A DNA stretch of 64,000 bases from Metasolibacillus sp. (GTDB taxonomy: Bacteria > Bacillota > Bacilli > Bacillales_A > Planococcaceae), in the NCBI RefSeq assembly GCF_025291715.1, contig NZ_JAMBIZ010000002.1, forward strand, positions 62,001 through 126,000, read 5' to 3'. The position numbers and the translations under genes are program-made. The notes below the pieces were generated by a model. That model was given only the letters and a program-made list of their open reading frames with translations. It was not told the DNA's origin and made no database searches. Shown one piece after another: positions 8,115 to 17,240 of this stretch (positions within the stretch are counted from its first letter, which is position 1; every line of letters begins with the position of its first letter).

Positions 8115-10199
8115 TTAAAATAATGGGCTTAAAATTGCCGCCGCTTCCGCTCTCGTTAAAGTAGCCTGTGGGTTAAATTGTTGCTGTTCATTACCTGTCA
8201 TAATACCAGCTTGCTGTAGCGCATAGACAGCTTCTTTCGCCGCTGATGAAATCGTTGCATCATCTGTGTATGCTTGCGTTTGCTGTGCTGGGAATTCATA
8301 GCCTGTTTGTTGTAAGTAGCGGTACAGTATTTGTGCTGCTTGCTCACGTGTCATTGCATTGTTTGGCTTAAATTGTCGGCTCGTTGTATCAATCAATTTA
8401 TTGTCATAAGCCCATACAACAGCCTCGCTAAAATAATGTGTTGCTTTCACATCTGTAAACGGTGCGCTTGTAGATGGTACAAGCTGCTGTGTGCGACTTA
8501 ATGCTGTAATAAATTGTGCCTTCGTTAGCTGTTCATTTGGATTGAAGCGCTCTTTTGTAACACCTTTGAAAATGCCAACACTTGCAACATGCTCAATCGC
8601 TGTTTGTGCCCAGTGACCTTGAATATCAGTAAATGTCACTGCTTTTGGTGCACCAATTGTATATGCTGCAACCGTCCCACTTACTTCATGTGCCGCAAGT
8701 AAAGTTGGCAAGCCTGTTGGACTTTTTTCTGCTGCAATAAATGCAAGCCCTTCTGGTGAAACATCGCCTTTTATATCCTCGCTAAAATCACGCTCGTTGA
8801 TGTATTGGATAAACGCTGGTGCGCTAGGATTTGTAATATCGTACATCATAATACCACCGATTCGCTCAAGTCCCACGAAAGCATAAAAACGGTCAGCGAT
8901 TTGTCCGATTTTTACATCTTCAGGCTCAGGCCCTTTTTTACCACTGCGATTATCTAGCTTTGTATTATTATTTGAAACATTAAAGTATTCAGGCAAAGCT
9001 TGCGCTGTTAATTTCTCGAAGTCGCTACCGCTATCATACACTTGCTTCATTGTATCTGCCTCATAAATGGAAAATGAGCGCGCACCGAAGCTATACGTTT
9101 TGGATGCATCTAAGCCATCATAATCTGATGCATCAAATAACACGACTTCATTGCCATCTAATTCTGTTTCAATTTCGTTTATATAGCCTTCCCAATCACG
9201 AGAGTCTCCCTCATTTGCTGTCACTAAATATGTTTTGCCATTTACTTCATAGCTGGCAATTCCATCTGGCATATAAAGTCCAAATAAATTTTCTGGCTGA
9301 ATTGCGATTTTCTTATCTTTTCTAAAATCTAATGCATTTTTTTCTAAGCTATGATCCTTTAAGCCTAATGATTTAACATCAATCCATTGATTTGTTGTTA
9401 AATCCAGTGTAGCGATTGCATTTGCTTCCTGTAATGTTACATATGCTTTGTCACTAGCTGCATTCACCGCTATATATTCTGGCTCAAAATCAACTGAAGG
9501 AGCTGTATTTTTCTTGACAATTACCCCTTGTGCCACTAATTTCTCACGTTGTGCATCTAACGCTTCAAATGTTACATTTTGTGCTGTCGCATTTGTTATA
9601 CCATTTGCTAAATCAATAACCGTCACGCTACCCTCAGGATCGACCGCCTTGTCATAGCCTTCACGTGACTCACCCTCGTTTGCTACAAGTGCCTTTTTAC
9701 CATCAGGTGTAAATGTAATCATATCCGGCTGTTTACCTGCTTCTACAACATGCTGTATCACACCATCATAATTTAAAAATACTGCTAAGCCGTTATCATT
9801 TGTACCGGCAGCTTGCACTGCTGCTACAATCGTCTTTAGCTCTGTGTTGATACTAATACTTGTCACATCGCCATATGTAAATGTTGGTTTAATTTTTTTA
9901 AGCCCTTCTTCAAGATTGATGCTTTTTTCTGCTTTTAAAGTTGTAAACGATGCGGTATTTGGTAATGCTATCACTTCAATTTGCTTCGTTGTTCCATTAA
10001 TCACATAGTATTTTTGATTATCGGCATTGTAAGCAACAATTTCTGTTGTACCACCATCCTCATTTTGTACGCCCGAATTATAGCGAGATGTAGCTTGCAT
10101 ATGTAGCATTGTTTCAGCCTTTGCTCCTAGCGGTGCTCCCAAACTAGATAATGCAATTGTAATCCCTGCTGTTAATGCTGCTAAACTTTTAAATTTCAT
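8115..10199 (-). CDS. Choice-of-anchor I family surface protein with three SLH domains
   Basis: 694 residues. It has a signal peptide (cleavage probably after GAKA near residue 28) and a large beta-propeller-like body (about 45-510) with repeated motifs VANEGESREGYD, VTANEGDSRDWEGY and GPEPEDVKIGQI that mark the choice-of-anchor I family, related to secreted phosphatase/esterase-like proteins. Three S-layer homology domains follow at about 517, 578 and 640 (FTDIQGHWAQ; FTDVKATHYF; YTDDATISSA), which bind pyruvylated wall polymer. It is therefore attached to the cell surface non-covalently. The enzymatic activity is unproven. It is transcribed alone. Confidence 0.85.
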   Translation of the reverse strand: MKFKSLAALTAGITIALSSLGAPLGAKAETMLHMQATSRYNSGVQNEDGGTTEIVAYNADNQKYYVINGTTKQIEVIALPNTASFTTLKAEKSINLEEGLKKIKPTFTYGDVTSISINTELKTIVAAVQAAGTNDNGLAVFLNYDGVIQHVVEAGKQPDMITFTPDGKKALVANEGESREGYDKAVDPEGSVTVIDLANGITNATAQNVTFEALDAQREKLVAQGVIVKKNTAPSVDFEPEYIAVNAASDKAYVTLQEANAIATLDLTTNQWIDVKSLGLKDHSLEKNALDFRKDKKIAIQPENLFGLYMPDGIASYEVNGKTYLVTANEGDSRDWEGYINEIETELDGNEVVLFDASDYDGLDASKTYSFGARSFSIYEADTMKQVYDSGSDFEKLTAQALPEYFNVSNNNTKLDNRSGKKGPEPEDVKIGQIADRFYAFVGLERIGGIMMYDITNPSAPAFIQYINERDFSEDIKGDVSPEGLAFIAAEKSPTGLPTLLAAHEVSGTVAAYTIGAPKAVTFTDIQGHWAQTAIEHVASVGIFKGVTKERFNPNEQLTKAQFITALSRTQQLVPSTSAPFTDVKATHYFSEAVVWAYDNKLIDTTSRQFKPNNAMTREQAAQILYRYLQQTGYEFPAQQTQAYTDDATISSAAKEAVYALQQAGIMTGNEQQQFNPQATLTRAEAAAILSPLF

Positions 10200-10318
10200 G
10201 TTAAACCTCCAAATAAATTAATATTTGTATCGTACATGATAATTGTAAAGCGAGTGTTAAAACTATATGAAGAAATAGACAGGATTTCATAATATACTAT
10301 AATTGGAGGTGATTTTAT

Positions 10319-11248
10319 TTGAGGCTTCAACAACTTGAAGCAATTATTAGAAGAATTGATGCGTTCCATCCAGATTATTTGTACTTTAAAGAGCAGCTTG
10401 CTATGGCAAATGTCGGAGTTTCCGGTGAGGATGAGGTGCAATTCTTTTTACAGGAGCTTGCTACACCACATCGTGTCATTCGCAATTTCTCCTTTTTTAA
10501 TGCACAGCAGCAGCGTCACGAAATTGATTTTATCGTAATTTTTCCGTCATTGATTGTGTGCCTTGAGGTGAAAAATATAGCAGGCACGCTGCATTTTGAT
10601 GCAGAGTCCTCGCAGTTGCTTCGAACCCGTGCTGATGGTGTTACTGAGCGTTTTGCTAACCCTATTGAACAACTCAACCGGCATTTACGTGCGCTTTCTT
10701 CTTTCTTTCCCCATATCCCACTTCACGGTGCTGTTGTCATCGCAAATCGCCGTGCCATCATTGCGAGCAAGCCTCCCGATTTCCCTATTTTTCATGCGGA
10801 TTATGTGCTGAGCTTTATCGAGAAAAAACTTGTGCAGCATTGTAAGCCGATACTTGATTTAGATAAGGTTTATGCACAGCTGTTGTCTTTACATTCCCCT
10901 AAAAAAGAGGCATTTACTTTTACATTAGAGCAATTGAAGTGCGGTGTGTTTTGTGAGAAATGTGCCGCGAAAATGCGCTTTGCTCATGGTAAATTTCTTT
11001 GCCCACATTGCCGTTTTCAAAACAAATATGCCCATTTCCAAGCATTGCATGATTTTCGATTATTAGTTGATACGAAAATAACGAATCAGCAGTTTTGTGT
11101 GTTGTGTGATATTTCATCAAGGCACGCTGCAAAGCGATTGTTACGCTTTTTACCTTTGTCTTATAAAAAAGGGCATTCTTATTATGAAATTCCTGAGCAA
11201 ATTTTTACGATGATACCCGACAAAAGTAGTGATTCGCTCATCGAATGA
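10319..11248 (+). CDS. NERD-domain (nuclease-related) protein with zinc ribbon
   Basis: 309 residues. A NERD domain occupies about residues 35-150: GEDEVQFFLQEL, then the acidic-Lys core EIDFIVIFPSLIVCLEVKN typical of restriction-endonuclease-like folds. A zinc ribbon follows (CEKCAAKMRF...CPHC), then a short DNA-binding-like tail. Family members are inferred nucleases in DNA processing; the biological role is unknown. Translation starts at TTG 10319 with GGAGGTGA 6 bases upstream. The final codons (GATTCGCTCATC) already belong to the first unit of the 21-base repeat array that continues past the stop. Confidence 0.8.
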   Translation: MRLQQLEAIIRRIDAFHPDYLYFKEQLAMANVGVSGEDEVQFFLQELATPHRVIRNFSFFNAQQQRHEIDFIVIFPSLIVCLEVKNIAGTLHFDAESSQLLRTRADGVTERFANPIEQLNRHLRALSSFFPHIPLHGAVVIANRRAIIASKPPDFPIFHADYVLSFIEKKLVQHCKPILDLDKVYAQLLSLHSPKKEAFTFTLEQLKCGVFCEKCAAKMRFAHGKFLCPHCRFQNKYAHFQALHDFRLLVDTKITNQQFCVLCDISSRHAAKRLLRFLPLSYKKGHSYYEIPEQIFTMIPDKSSDSLIE

Positions 11249-11326
11249 TGAAATTCGCTCTTCGAAGTGCAATTTTCGCTCATCCACTCTTCTAATTCGC
11301 TCAACCAACTACCATTTTCGCTCAAC
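11231..11326. repeat. 21-base periodic array, TTCGCTCA type (copy 1)
   Basis: TTCGCTC begins at 11233, 11254, 11275, 11296 and 11317, exactly 21 bases apart each time. The bases before the core alternate between ATTTTCGCTCA and AATTCGCTCA forms; the spacers vary. The array starts inside the last codons of the NERD gene and ends against the argH terminator. The same array type recurs at 59.57 kb. Confidence 0.85.
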
Positions 11327-11329
11327 GAA

Positions 11330-11357
11330 AATGGGCGCCATGTATTAGGCGCCCATT
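11330..11357 (-). terminator. Terminator of argGH
   Basis: A 10-bp perfect stem (AATGGGCGCC / GGCGCCCATT) with an 8-base loop, just downstream of the argH stop on the minus strand. The T run is short (TTTT). Confidence 0.7.
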
Positions 11358-11365
11358 CTTTAATA

Positions 11366-12739
11366 TTATGCTAATAATGCTTTCGCTTTTGCCAGTTGTG
11401 TGCGTACTTGTTCGAAGCCTGTGCCACCTAATGAGTTGCGGCGGCTTACAGCGGCTTCGGGTGCGAGCACGTCATAAATATCAGCTTCGATTAATGTGCT
11501 TTCTGCTTGCATATCTGCTAATGGCAAGTCCAGCAAATAAATACTACGTTGGATACATGTGAAAACAAGCTTACCTGTGACCTCATGTGCTTCGCGGAAT
11601 GGCATGCCCTTGGCAGCTAAGTAATCCGCTAGCTCCGTTGCATTGGAGAAGTCGCTATGCACGGCACTATGTAAGCGCTCTGTATTGACAGTCATTGTGG
11701 CAACCATGCCTTCGAAAATTTTCAATGCACCTAGAACCGTGTGCACTGTGTCAAACATGCCTTCCTTATCTTCTTGCATGTCTTTGTTGTATGTTAACGG
11801 CGTGCCTTTTAATACCGTTAATAGTCCCATTAAATTGCCGTAGACACGACCTGATTTTCCACGAATCAGCTCCGCCATATCAGGATTTTTCTTTTGTGGC
11901 ATAATGGATGAGCCTGTTGAAAAGGCGTCATCTAGCTCGATAAATTTAAATTCATCCGTTGACCATAAAATGATTTCCTCTGCAAAACGTGATAAATGCG
12001 CCATCAATAAAGATGAATTTGATAAAAATTCCACGATGAAATCACGGTCGCTTACCGCATCCATTGAGTTGGCATAAACATCCGCAAAGCCTAGTAGCTC
12101 CGCTGACTTTAAACGGTCAATTGGGAATGTTGTACCAGCCATCGCACCTGCGCCAAGCGGTGAAATATCAATGCGTTTTAACGATTCTGTGTAGCGCTGC
12201 TTGTCACGCTCTAGCATCCAGAAATATGCCATTAAATGATGTGCAAATGAAATTGGTTGTGCACGTTGTAAATGTGTATAGCCTGGCGCGATTGTTTCAA
12301 CATGCTGCTCCGCCTGCTGTAGTAGCGTTTTTTGGAAGTTTTCGATTAAGCCGATGACCTCTGCTACGCGCTTTTTCAAAAATAAATGCATATCTGTTGC
12401 TACTTGGTCGTTACGTGAGCGACCTGTATGTAACTTGCCACCAACAGGGCCGATTAAGTCGATCAGCATTTTTTCCAAATTTAAATGAATGTCTTCATTT
12501 GCTACTGAAAATGCGAGCTCCCCTGCCTCTGCTTTTACTTGTAGCTGCTGTAAGCCATCTAGAATTTGCTCAACATCTACTTTTGGTAAAATACCTTGGA
12601 TGCCTAGCATCGTGACATGTGCTTTACTGCCTTCCAGGTCTTCCATTACTAATTGCTGATCAAAGCCGATGGATGCACCGAACTCGTCTACCCATGCTTC
12701 CGCAGACTTTTGAAAGCGCCCGCCCCATAATTTTGTCAT
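11366..12739 (-). CDS. argH: Argininosuccinate lyase
   Basis: 457 residues, the usual length. It splits argininosuccinate into arginine and fumarate, the last step of arginine synthesis. Family landmarks are [12 protein letters not shown], the [10 protein letters not shown] region with a catalytic His, and the flexible signature [12 protein letters not shown] with the catalytic Ser. The start is ATG 12739 (MTKLWGGRF) with GAGGTG 8 bases upstream. It follows argG by 62 bases; a small hairpin in that gap (AGCAAGA / TCTTGCT, 12767-12792) could trim expression but lacks a T run. Confidence 0.97.
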   Translation of the reverse strand: MTKLWGGRFQKSAEAWVDEFGASIGFDQQLVMEDLEGSKAHVTMLGIQGILPKVDVEQILDGLQQLQVKAEAGELAFSVANEDIHLNLEKMLIDLIGPVGGKLHTGRSRNDQVATDMHLFLKKRVAEVIGLIENFQKTLLQQAEQHVETIAPGYTHLQRAQPISFAHHLMAYFWMLERDKQRYTESLKRIDISPLGAGAMAGTTFPIDRLKSAELLGFADVYANSMDAVSDRDFIVEFLSNSSLLMAHLSRFAEEIILWSTDEFKFIELDDAFSTGSSIMPQKKNPDMAELIRGKSGRVYGNLMGLLTVLKGTPLTYNKDMQEDKEGMFDTVHTVLGALKIFEGMVATMTVNTERLHSAVHSDFSNATELADYLAAKGMPFREAHEVTGKLVFTCIQRSIYLLDLPLADMQAESTLIEADIYDVLAPEAAVSRRNSLGGTGFEQVRTQLAKAKALLA

Positions 12740-12801
12740 TACCTTCACACCTCGATTAAAAGTAGAAGCAAGAAGCGCTAGTGCCTCTTGCTCACAATTA
12801 C

Positions 12802-13995
12802 TTATTTTTTATTGACACCTGCTGCTACAACAGTAGGTAAGCCCCATAGTTCAATAAAGCCAACTGCTGAGTTATGGTTGAACATGTCCTCTTTTGAGTA
12901 TGTTGCAAGCTTTTCATTATATAAAGAGTTTGGCGATTTACGTCCTTCAACAATTGCATGCCCTTTAAATAATTTCACACGCACTGTACCGTTGACATAT
13001 TGCTGTGTTTCTTTTAAAAATGCTTCTAATGCTGGACGCAATGGTGAGAACCATAGCCCTTCATAAATAATTTCTGATAATTTTTTCTCGATTACTGGCT
13101 TAAAGTGTGCCATTTCTTTTACGAGCGTTAAGTCCTCTAGCTCTTTATGTGCTGTTAATAGCACTTTTGCACCTGGGATTTCATATACCTCACGTGATTT
13201 AATGCCGACTAAGCGGTTTTCTACGTGGTCGATACGCCCAACGCCATGCTCACCAGCAACCGCATTTAATTTTTGAATTAAATCGGCTAGCTTCATTTCT
13301 TCACCATTTAAGGCAACAGGCTTACCAGCAACGAATTCGATTTCTACTACTTCAGCAGTATCTGGTGTGTTTTCGATGGCCTTCGTTAAGCCATATGCTT
13401 CTTCTGGTGGTGCTACCCAAGGGTCCTCCATCACACCCGCTTCGTTGGCACGCCCCCATAAGTTTTGGTCAATTGAGAATGGTGAATCAAGTGTCGCAGG
13501 AATCGGCACATTATGCTTCATTGCATATTCAATTTCCTCATCGCGGCTCCAGCCCCACTCACGCACAGGTGCTAACACTTCTAAGTCAGGATTCAATGCT
13601 TTAATTGATACTTCGAAGCGCACTTGGTCATTACCTTTACCTGTACAGCCATGTGCTACCGCATCCGCATTTGTTTGGTTGGCAATTTCTACAAGCTTTT
13701 TCGAAATTAATGGACGTGATAACGCAGATACTAAAGGATATTTTTGCTCATACCATGTATGTGCCTGTAATGAAATTAATGCATATTCTTCAGCAAACTC
13801 ATCTTTTGCATCAACCATATAAGATTCAACCGCACCGACCTGCAATGCTTTGTTTTTAATAAACTCTAAATCTTTGCCTTCACCTACATCAAGACAAACT
13901 GCGATAACATCCCAGCCCTGCTCCTTTAGCCAAGGAATTGCTACTGATGTGTCTAATCCACCTGAATATGCTAATACTACCTTTTTATTTGCCAT
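12802..13995 (-). CDS. argG: Argininosuccinate synthase
   Basis: 397 residues, cytoplasmic. It joins citrulline and aspartate with ATP. The ATP-pyrophosphatase P-loop [15 protein letters not shown] is at residues 9-23, and [13 protein letters not shown] and [13 protein letters not shown] follow as in the family. It is first gene of argGH. GGAGG lies 11 bases before the ATG. Upstream is a good sigma-A promoter followed by ArgR-box-like repeats, so arginine repression through AhrC is expected (the ahrC gene is at 51.4 kb in this window). Confidence 0.97.
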   Translation of the reverse strand: MANKKVVLAYSGGLDTSVAIPWLKEQGWDVIAVCLDVGEGKDLEFIKNKALQVGAVESYMVDAKDEFAEEYALISLQAHTWYEQKYPLVSALSRPLISKKLVEIANQTNADAVAHGCTGKGNDQVRFEVSIKALNPDLEVLAPVREWGWSRDEEIEYAMKHNVPIPATLDSPFSIDQNLWGRANEAGVMEDPWVAPPEEAYGLTKAIENTPDTAEVVEIEFVAGKPVALNGEEMKLADLIQKLNAVAGEHGVGRIDHVENRLVGIKSREVYEIPGAKVLLTAHKELEDLTLVKEMAHFKPVIEKKLSEIIYEGLWFSPLRPALEAFLKETQQYVNGTVRVKLFKGHAIVEGRKSPNSLYNEKLATYSKEDMFNHNSAVGFIELWGLPTVVAAGVNKK

Positions 13996-14019
13996 AATCT
14001 AATATGCCTCCGATAACCA

Positions 14020-14059
14020 TTACGTATTTTTATACATAGAAATTAATAGTTTATACATG
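14020..14059 (-). promoter_or_regulatory. Tandem ARG-box-like operator of argGH
   Basis: On the minus strand TATGTATAAAAATACGTAA (14020-14038) matches 13 of 18 positions of the Bacillus ARG box, and CATGTATAAACTATTAA (14043-14059) lies next to it. Both are just downstream of the promoter. Confidence 0.55.
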
Positions 14060-14060
14060 C

Positions 14061-14089
14061 ATATTACCACGCAATAAATATAAATACAA
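14061..14089 (-). promoter_or_regulatory. Sigma-A promoter of argGH
   Basis: TTGTAT (-35, 14084-14089), 17-base spacer and TAATAT (-10, 14061-14066) on the minus strand. Confidence 0.6.
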
Positions 14090-14105
14090 GTGAATTTTTA
14101 TAAAT

Positions 14106-14843
14106 TTATTTTTTATTGAAAAAATTACTGCCAAGCTTTTCTACAAGCGTTGGAGCTATCGCATATAGCTTGCTTGACAAGCCCATTACCCAAGGCAAAT
14201 TGACAGAGCGCACAGGATGCTCGATTGTTTTAATAACCGCATTTGCAACTTTTTCTGGTGTTAATAAAAAGTGGGCAATCGCCTGACGATATGCGCCTGC
14301 TGCATCCGCTTTTTGCAGAAATGGCGTATCAATCGGCCCTGGGAAAATGCCTGTTACTTTCAATGGTGCAGCCTCATGACGGAAGCCATCGATAAAGCCT
14401 GTGAGCGCATGCTTTGTCGCTGCATAAACACTCGCTTTTTTCGTTGCTACCTTTCCTGCCTGTGAGCTAATAAAAATAAAATGCCCCTCTTTTTGCATAT
14501 TGGCAAATAGCCTTTTTGCTAGGAAGATTGGCGCTTTCACATTGACATCAATCATTGTATCAATTTGCTCATCTGTTAAATGAAAGGCATTTTCAAAAAT
14601 GCCAACACCTGCATTAATAATCGCCACATCGAGCTTCGGTAATTGCTGTAGTAATGCATCGATTTGCTCCATTTCACGCAAATCTGCCTGTATCGGATGC
14701 GCCCCTAATTTTTCTAATGTCGTTAATGACACTTCATTGCGACCCGTTGCATAAACTTCGTAGCCTTTTGCTAAACAAAGCTTGGTCATATGTAAGCCGA
14801 GGCCGCTCGTTGCACCAGTAATTAAAATCTTTTTTTTATGCAT
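14106..14843 (-). CDS. Short-chain dehydrogenase/reductase (YqjQ-like)
   Basis: 245 residues, a classical SDR. The cofactor-binding motif TGATSGLG is at residues 9-16, the NAG motif (INAGVG) follows, and the catalytic Ser (ISSQAG) and YAATK (Tyr-x-x-x-Lys) are in place. The C-terminal part (VNLPWVMGLSSKLYAIAPTL) resembles membrane-associating SDRs. Substrate unknown. In B. subtilis the SDR YqjQ lies beside the MBL hydrolase YqjP and the pyrroline-5-carboxylate reductase; the same three types occur here within 5 kb, with nsrR-hmp inserted between. Confidence 0.85.
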   Translation of the reverse strand: MHKKKILITGATSGLGLHMTKLCLAKGYEVYATGRNEVSLTTLEKLGAHPIQADLREMEQIDALLQQLPKLDVAIINAGVGIFENAFHLTDEQIDTMIDVNVKAPIFLAKRLFANMQKEGHFIFISSQAGKVATKKASVYAATKHALTGFIDGFRHEAAPLKVTGIFPGPIDTPFLQKADAAGAYRQAIAHFLLTPEKVANAVIKTIEHPVRSVNLPWVMGLSSKLYAIAPTLVEKLGSNFFNKK

Positions 14844-14898
14844 TTTTTGTACTTCCCTTCAATAATAGTAAAAAAACTACATGCTGTTACGCATATAG

Positions 14899-15336
14899 TT
14901 ATTTGAGGCCAAGCAATTTTAGAATCGATTCCTTTGAATGAATGAAATCGGAAATATGATATTGATCTAAAACCGCTAAATATGCCTTCAACGCTTCATT
15001 CAAAGCATTTTTTAATTGGCATTCAGCTGAAATTTTACATAAATTGCTTTCTGAGCTAAAGCATTCGACAAGATGAAAGTCTTCTTCTGTTTTTCGAATA
15101 ACTGCACCAATATTAATTTCTTCAGGTGCCATCGCAAGACGAATTCCTCCACCTCTACCTCGAATCGTTTCGATAAAGCCGTGCTGCCCAAGGTCGTATG
15201 TGACTTTCATTAAATGATTTTTTGATATTTGATACGCATCTGCAATTTCTTGTATTGTGGCTAAATGCTGTTGTCCTCGTACACCTAAATAAATTAGCAC
15301 ACGCAACGAGTAATCTGTATAGACGGTTAAGCGCAC
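14899..15336 (-). CDS. nsrR: Nitric-oxide-sensing Rrf2-family repressor NsrR
   Basis: 145 residues. A winged-helix DNA-binding domain (IQEIADAYQISKNHLMKV) precedes the three cysteines Cys92, Cys100 and Cys106, the same spacing as the cluster-binding cysteines of B. subtilis NsrR. The [4Fe-4S] cluster reacts with NO, releasing DNA. It is divergent from hmp, its classic target, with two likely NsrR boxes in the shared intergenic region. Confidence 0.93.
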   Translation of the reverse strand: MRLTVYTDYSLRVLIYLGVRGQQHLATIQEIADAYQISKNHLMKVTYDLGQHGFIETIRGRGGGIRLAMAPEEINIGAVIRKTEEDFHLVECFSSESNLCKISAECQLKNALNEALKAYLAVLDQYHISDFIHSKESILKLLGLK

Positions 15337-15411
15337 TTTTTCACCAACTTTCTTCTCTCGTTAGTATATCAAATCGGACTATTATTTGCTTATGAAATCA
15401 TTCACAGCTAA

Positions 15412-15428
15412 AAGATGTATTTTTGATA
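15412..15428 (+). promoter_or_regulatory. Putative NsrR box 1
   Basis: AAGATGTATTTTTGATA, resembling the A/T-rich dyad bound by Bacillus NsrR (AAGATGTATTT... half). An identical copy lies 40 bases downstream. Confidence 0.6.
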
Positions 15429-15451
15429 CTACATTTGTGTCTATTTTGTTA

Positions 15452-15468
15452 AAGATGTATTTTTGATA
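15452..15468 (+). promoter_or_regulatory. Putative NsrR box 2
   Basis: Identical 17-mer AAGATGTATTTTTGATA, 61 bases before the hmp start, where it would overlap the hmp promoter. Confidence 0.6.
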
Positions 15469-15528
15469 TTGCTTTAAATTCACTTTAGGCTTATAGTTGG
15501 CTTATCAAAGGAAAAGGACGTGACTTAA

Positions 15529-16671
15529 ATGTTACAACAACAAACAATTGATACAATTAAAGCGACTGTACCTGCACTTCAGGAGTACGGTGTGACAATT
15601 ACAAAGACGTTCTATAAAAATATGTTCAGTGCACATCCAGAATTATTAAACATTTTTAACCATTCCAATCAAGAGCAAGGCCGACAACAAACAGCATTAG
15701 CAAATACAGTATTAGCAGCTGCTATGCATATCGATAACTTGCAAGCAATCGTGCCAACAGTTATTCAAATTGCACATAAGCACCGCAGCTTAGGAGTATT
15801 ACCAGAGCACTACCCAATCGTAGGTGAAAATTTATTGAAAGCGATTAAAGAAGTGTTAGGCGATGCAGCGACAGACGAAATTATTGATGCATGGGCACAA
15901 GCTTACGGTGTCATCGCAGATATTTTCATTCAAGTGGAAGAGGATTTATATAAAGAGGCAGAGCAAAACGAAGGCTGGCGCTTATTCAAGCCATTCAAAA
16001 TCGTGCGCACAGAAAAAGAAAGCGAGTTAGTAACTTCTTTCTATTTAGCACCCGTAGATGGTCAACCTTTACCAGCTTACAAAGCAGGACAATACGTTAC
16101 AGTGCGTATGCAAATACCTGGCGAAAAATATTTAATGAACCGCCAATACACTGTTTCTGAAGCAAATAACCAAAATGAATATCGTATTTCAGTGAAGCAC
16201 GAAAACGATCCAAAAGGTATCGTATCGAACTATTTACACACAGGCTATGAGCAAGGCACACACATTGATGTCAGCGCACCAGCTGGTGTCTTCACGTTAG
16301 ATAACAGCGATGCACCTGTCTTATTCGTAAGTGGTGGTATCGGTGTAACACCATTAAACAGCATGCTACAAACAATTGCAGAGCGTGATGTCACATTCCT
16401 ACAATGTGCACGCAACAAAGACGTTGCTGCATTTACAGAAACAATTGCTGCAAAGGTGGATGAAATCGGCGGCACTTACAAAGCAATGTACTCTGATGAG
16501 GAAGGCTTCGTGACAAAGGAACAGCTTGAAGGCTTATTAAAAAATGATAGCAAGGTATACTTATGTGGACCTGCACCATTTATGCAGCACGTAATTAATT
16601 TATTACGCGACTTAAATATCCCAGAGGAAAACGTTAACTACGAATTCTTTGGCCCTGCGATGGCAGTTTAA
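15529..16671 (+). CDS. hmp: Flavohaemoglobin (nitric oxide dioxygenase)
   Basis: 380 residues. An N-terminal globin domain (about 1-138) has the proximal haem His in [12 protein letters not shown]; a ferredoxin-reductase-like FAD domain follows (NRQYTVSEA), then the NAD(P)-binding part ([12 protein letters not shown] and YLCGPAPFM). It oxidises NO to nitrate with O2 and NADH. It is slightly shorter than the 400-residue norm but all parts are present. The divergent nsrR gene and paired operator-like repeats indicate NO-induced expression. A strong terminator follows. Confidence 0.95.
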   Translation: MLQQQTIDTIKATVPALQEYGVTITKTFYKNMFSAHPELLNIFNHSNQEQGRQQTALANTVLAAAMHIDNLQAIVPTVIQIAHKHRSLGVLPEHYPIVGENLLKAIKEVLGDAATDEIIDAWAQAYGVIADIFIQVEEDLYKEAEQNEGWRLFKPFKIVRTEKESELVTSFYLAPVDGQPLPAYKAGQYVTVRMQIPGEKYLMNRQYTVSEANNQNEYRISVKHENDPKGIVSNYLHTGYEQGTHIDVSAPAGVFTLDNSDAPVLFVSGGIGVTPLNSMLQTIAERDVTFLQCARNKDVAAFTETIAAKVDEIGGTYKAMYSDEEGFVTKEQLEGLLKNDSKVYLCGPAPFMQHVINLLRDLNIPEENVNYEFFGPAMAV

Positions 16672-16679
16672 CCTATTTA

Positions 16680-16707
16680 AAAAGCACAGCATACGCGCTG
16701 TGCTTTT
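16680..16707 (+). terminator. Terminator of hmp
   Basis: Stem AAAGCACAGC / GCTGTGCTTT with a T run on the plus strand. Confidence 0.85.
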
Positions 16708-16743
16708 TCCTATTGATTCCAGATTTTTTCAAGCTTGCTTGAA

Positions 16744-16770
16744 AAGCCCCTTTTGAGGAAGGGGCCTTTT
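16744..16770 (-). terminator. Terminator of the lipoprotein/MBL unit
   Basis: A stem of AAGGGGC / GCCCCTT followed on the minus strand by TTTTC. It overlaps the stop codon of the lipoprotein gene. Confidence 0.7.
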
Positions 16771-17227
16771 ACTGAACCAAGATGATATCCTTTAAAAAAA
16801 TATTTTCACCACGTGTTTCACCGTTTTGCTGCCATTCCACATGAATATGTGCGTCGCCAAAGCGTTGTTGTAAATCACGCTCACTTAATCCTTTAGCATA
16901 AAGAACAATCTCTGTGTGGTATTCAACGATATCCGCTGTTAAATTATCAAAAGCGCTACCTGACCCTGTCCAGTAGTGCTCCTGCAAGACATTTTTCCAA
17001 TCTTGAAACATCGTAATTTCTCGCTCGACATTTTTGCTATTTTTCATCGTAAAGTTGAATGTCAGCATTTTGAAGTCATCCTTTGTTGCATCACCTGCTC
17101 CTCCGACTGTATCAAATTGTGCGTCCGTCAAATCGCTAATAACAATTTCTGCAGCTAGCTCAGGCTCTATTTTTGTACAAGCAACAAGCAAGAGACAAAC
17201 GCTAAATAACAAGAATAATTTTTTCAA
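16769..17227 (-). CDS. Lipoprotein of unknown function
   Basis: 152 residues. A lipoprotein signal peptide ends with the lipobox LVAC, so Cys17 should be lipidated and the protein tethered outside the membrane. The rest is a compact domain with MLTFNFTMKNSKN and HIHVEWQQNGE; I do not recognise the family. It starts 13 bases after the MBL hydrolase stop and ends in its own terminator, so the two are probably one transcript. Confidence 0.75.
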   Translation of the reverse strand: MKKLFLLFSVCLLLVACTKIEPELAAEIVISDLTDAQFDTVGGAGDATKDDFKMLTFNFTMKNSKNVEREITMFQDWKNVLQEHYWTGSGSAFDNLTADIVEYHTEIVLYAKGLSERDLQQRFGDAHIHVEWQQNGETRGENIFLKDIILVQ

Positions 17228-17240
17228 TAGTAGCTCTCCT

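Noticed and set aside
11231..11326. CRISPR array
   Set aside because: Repeats are only about 8-11 bases with 10-13 base spacers, not 25-40, and no cas genes are near.
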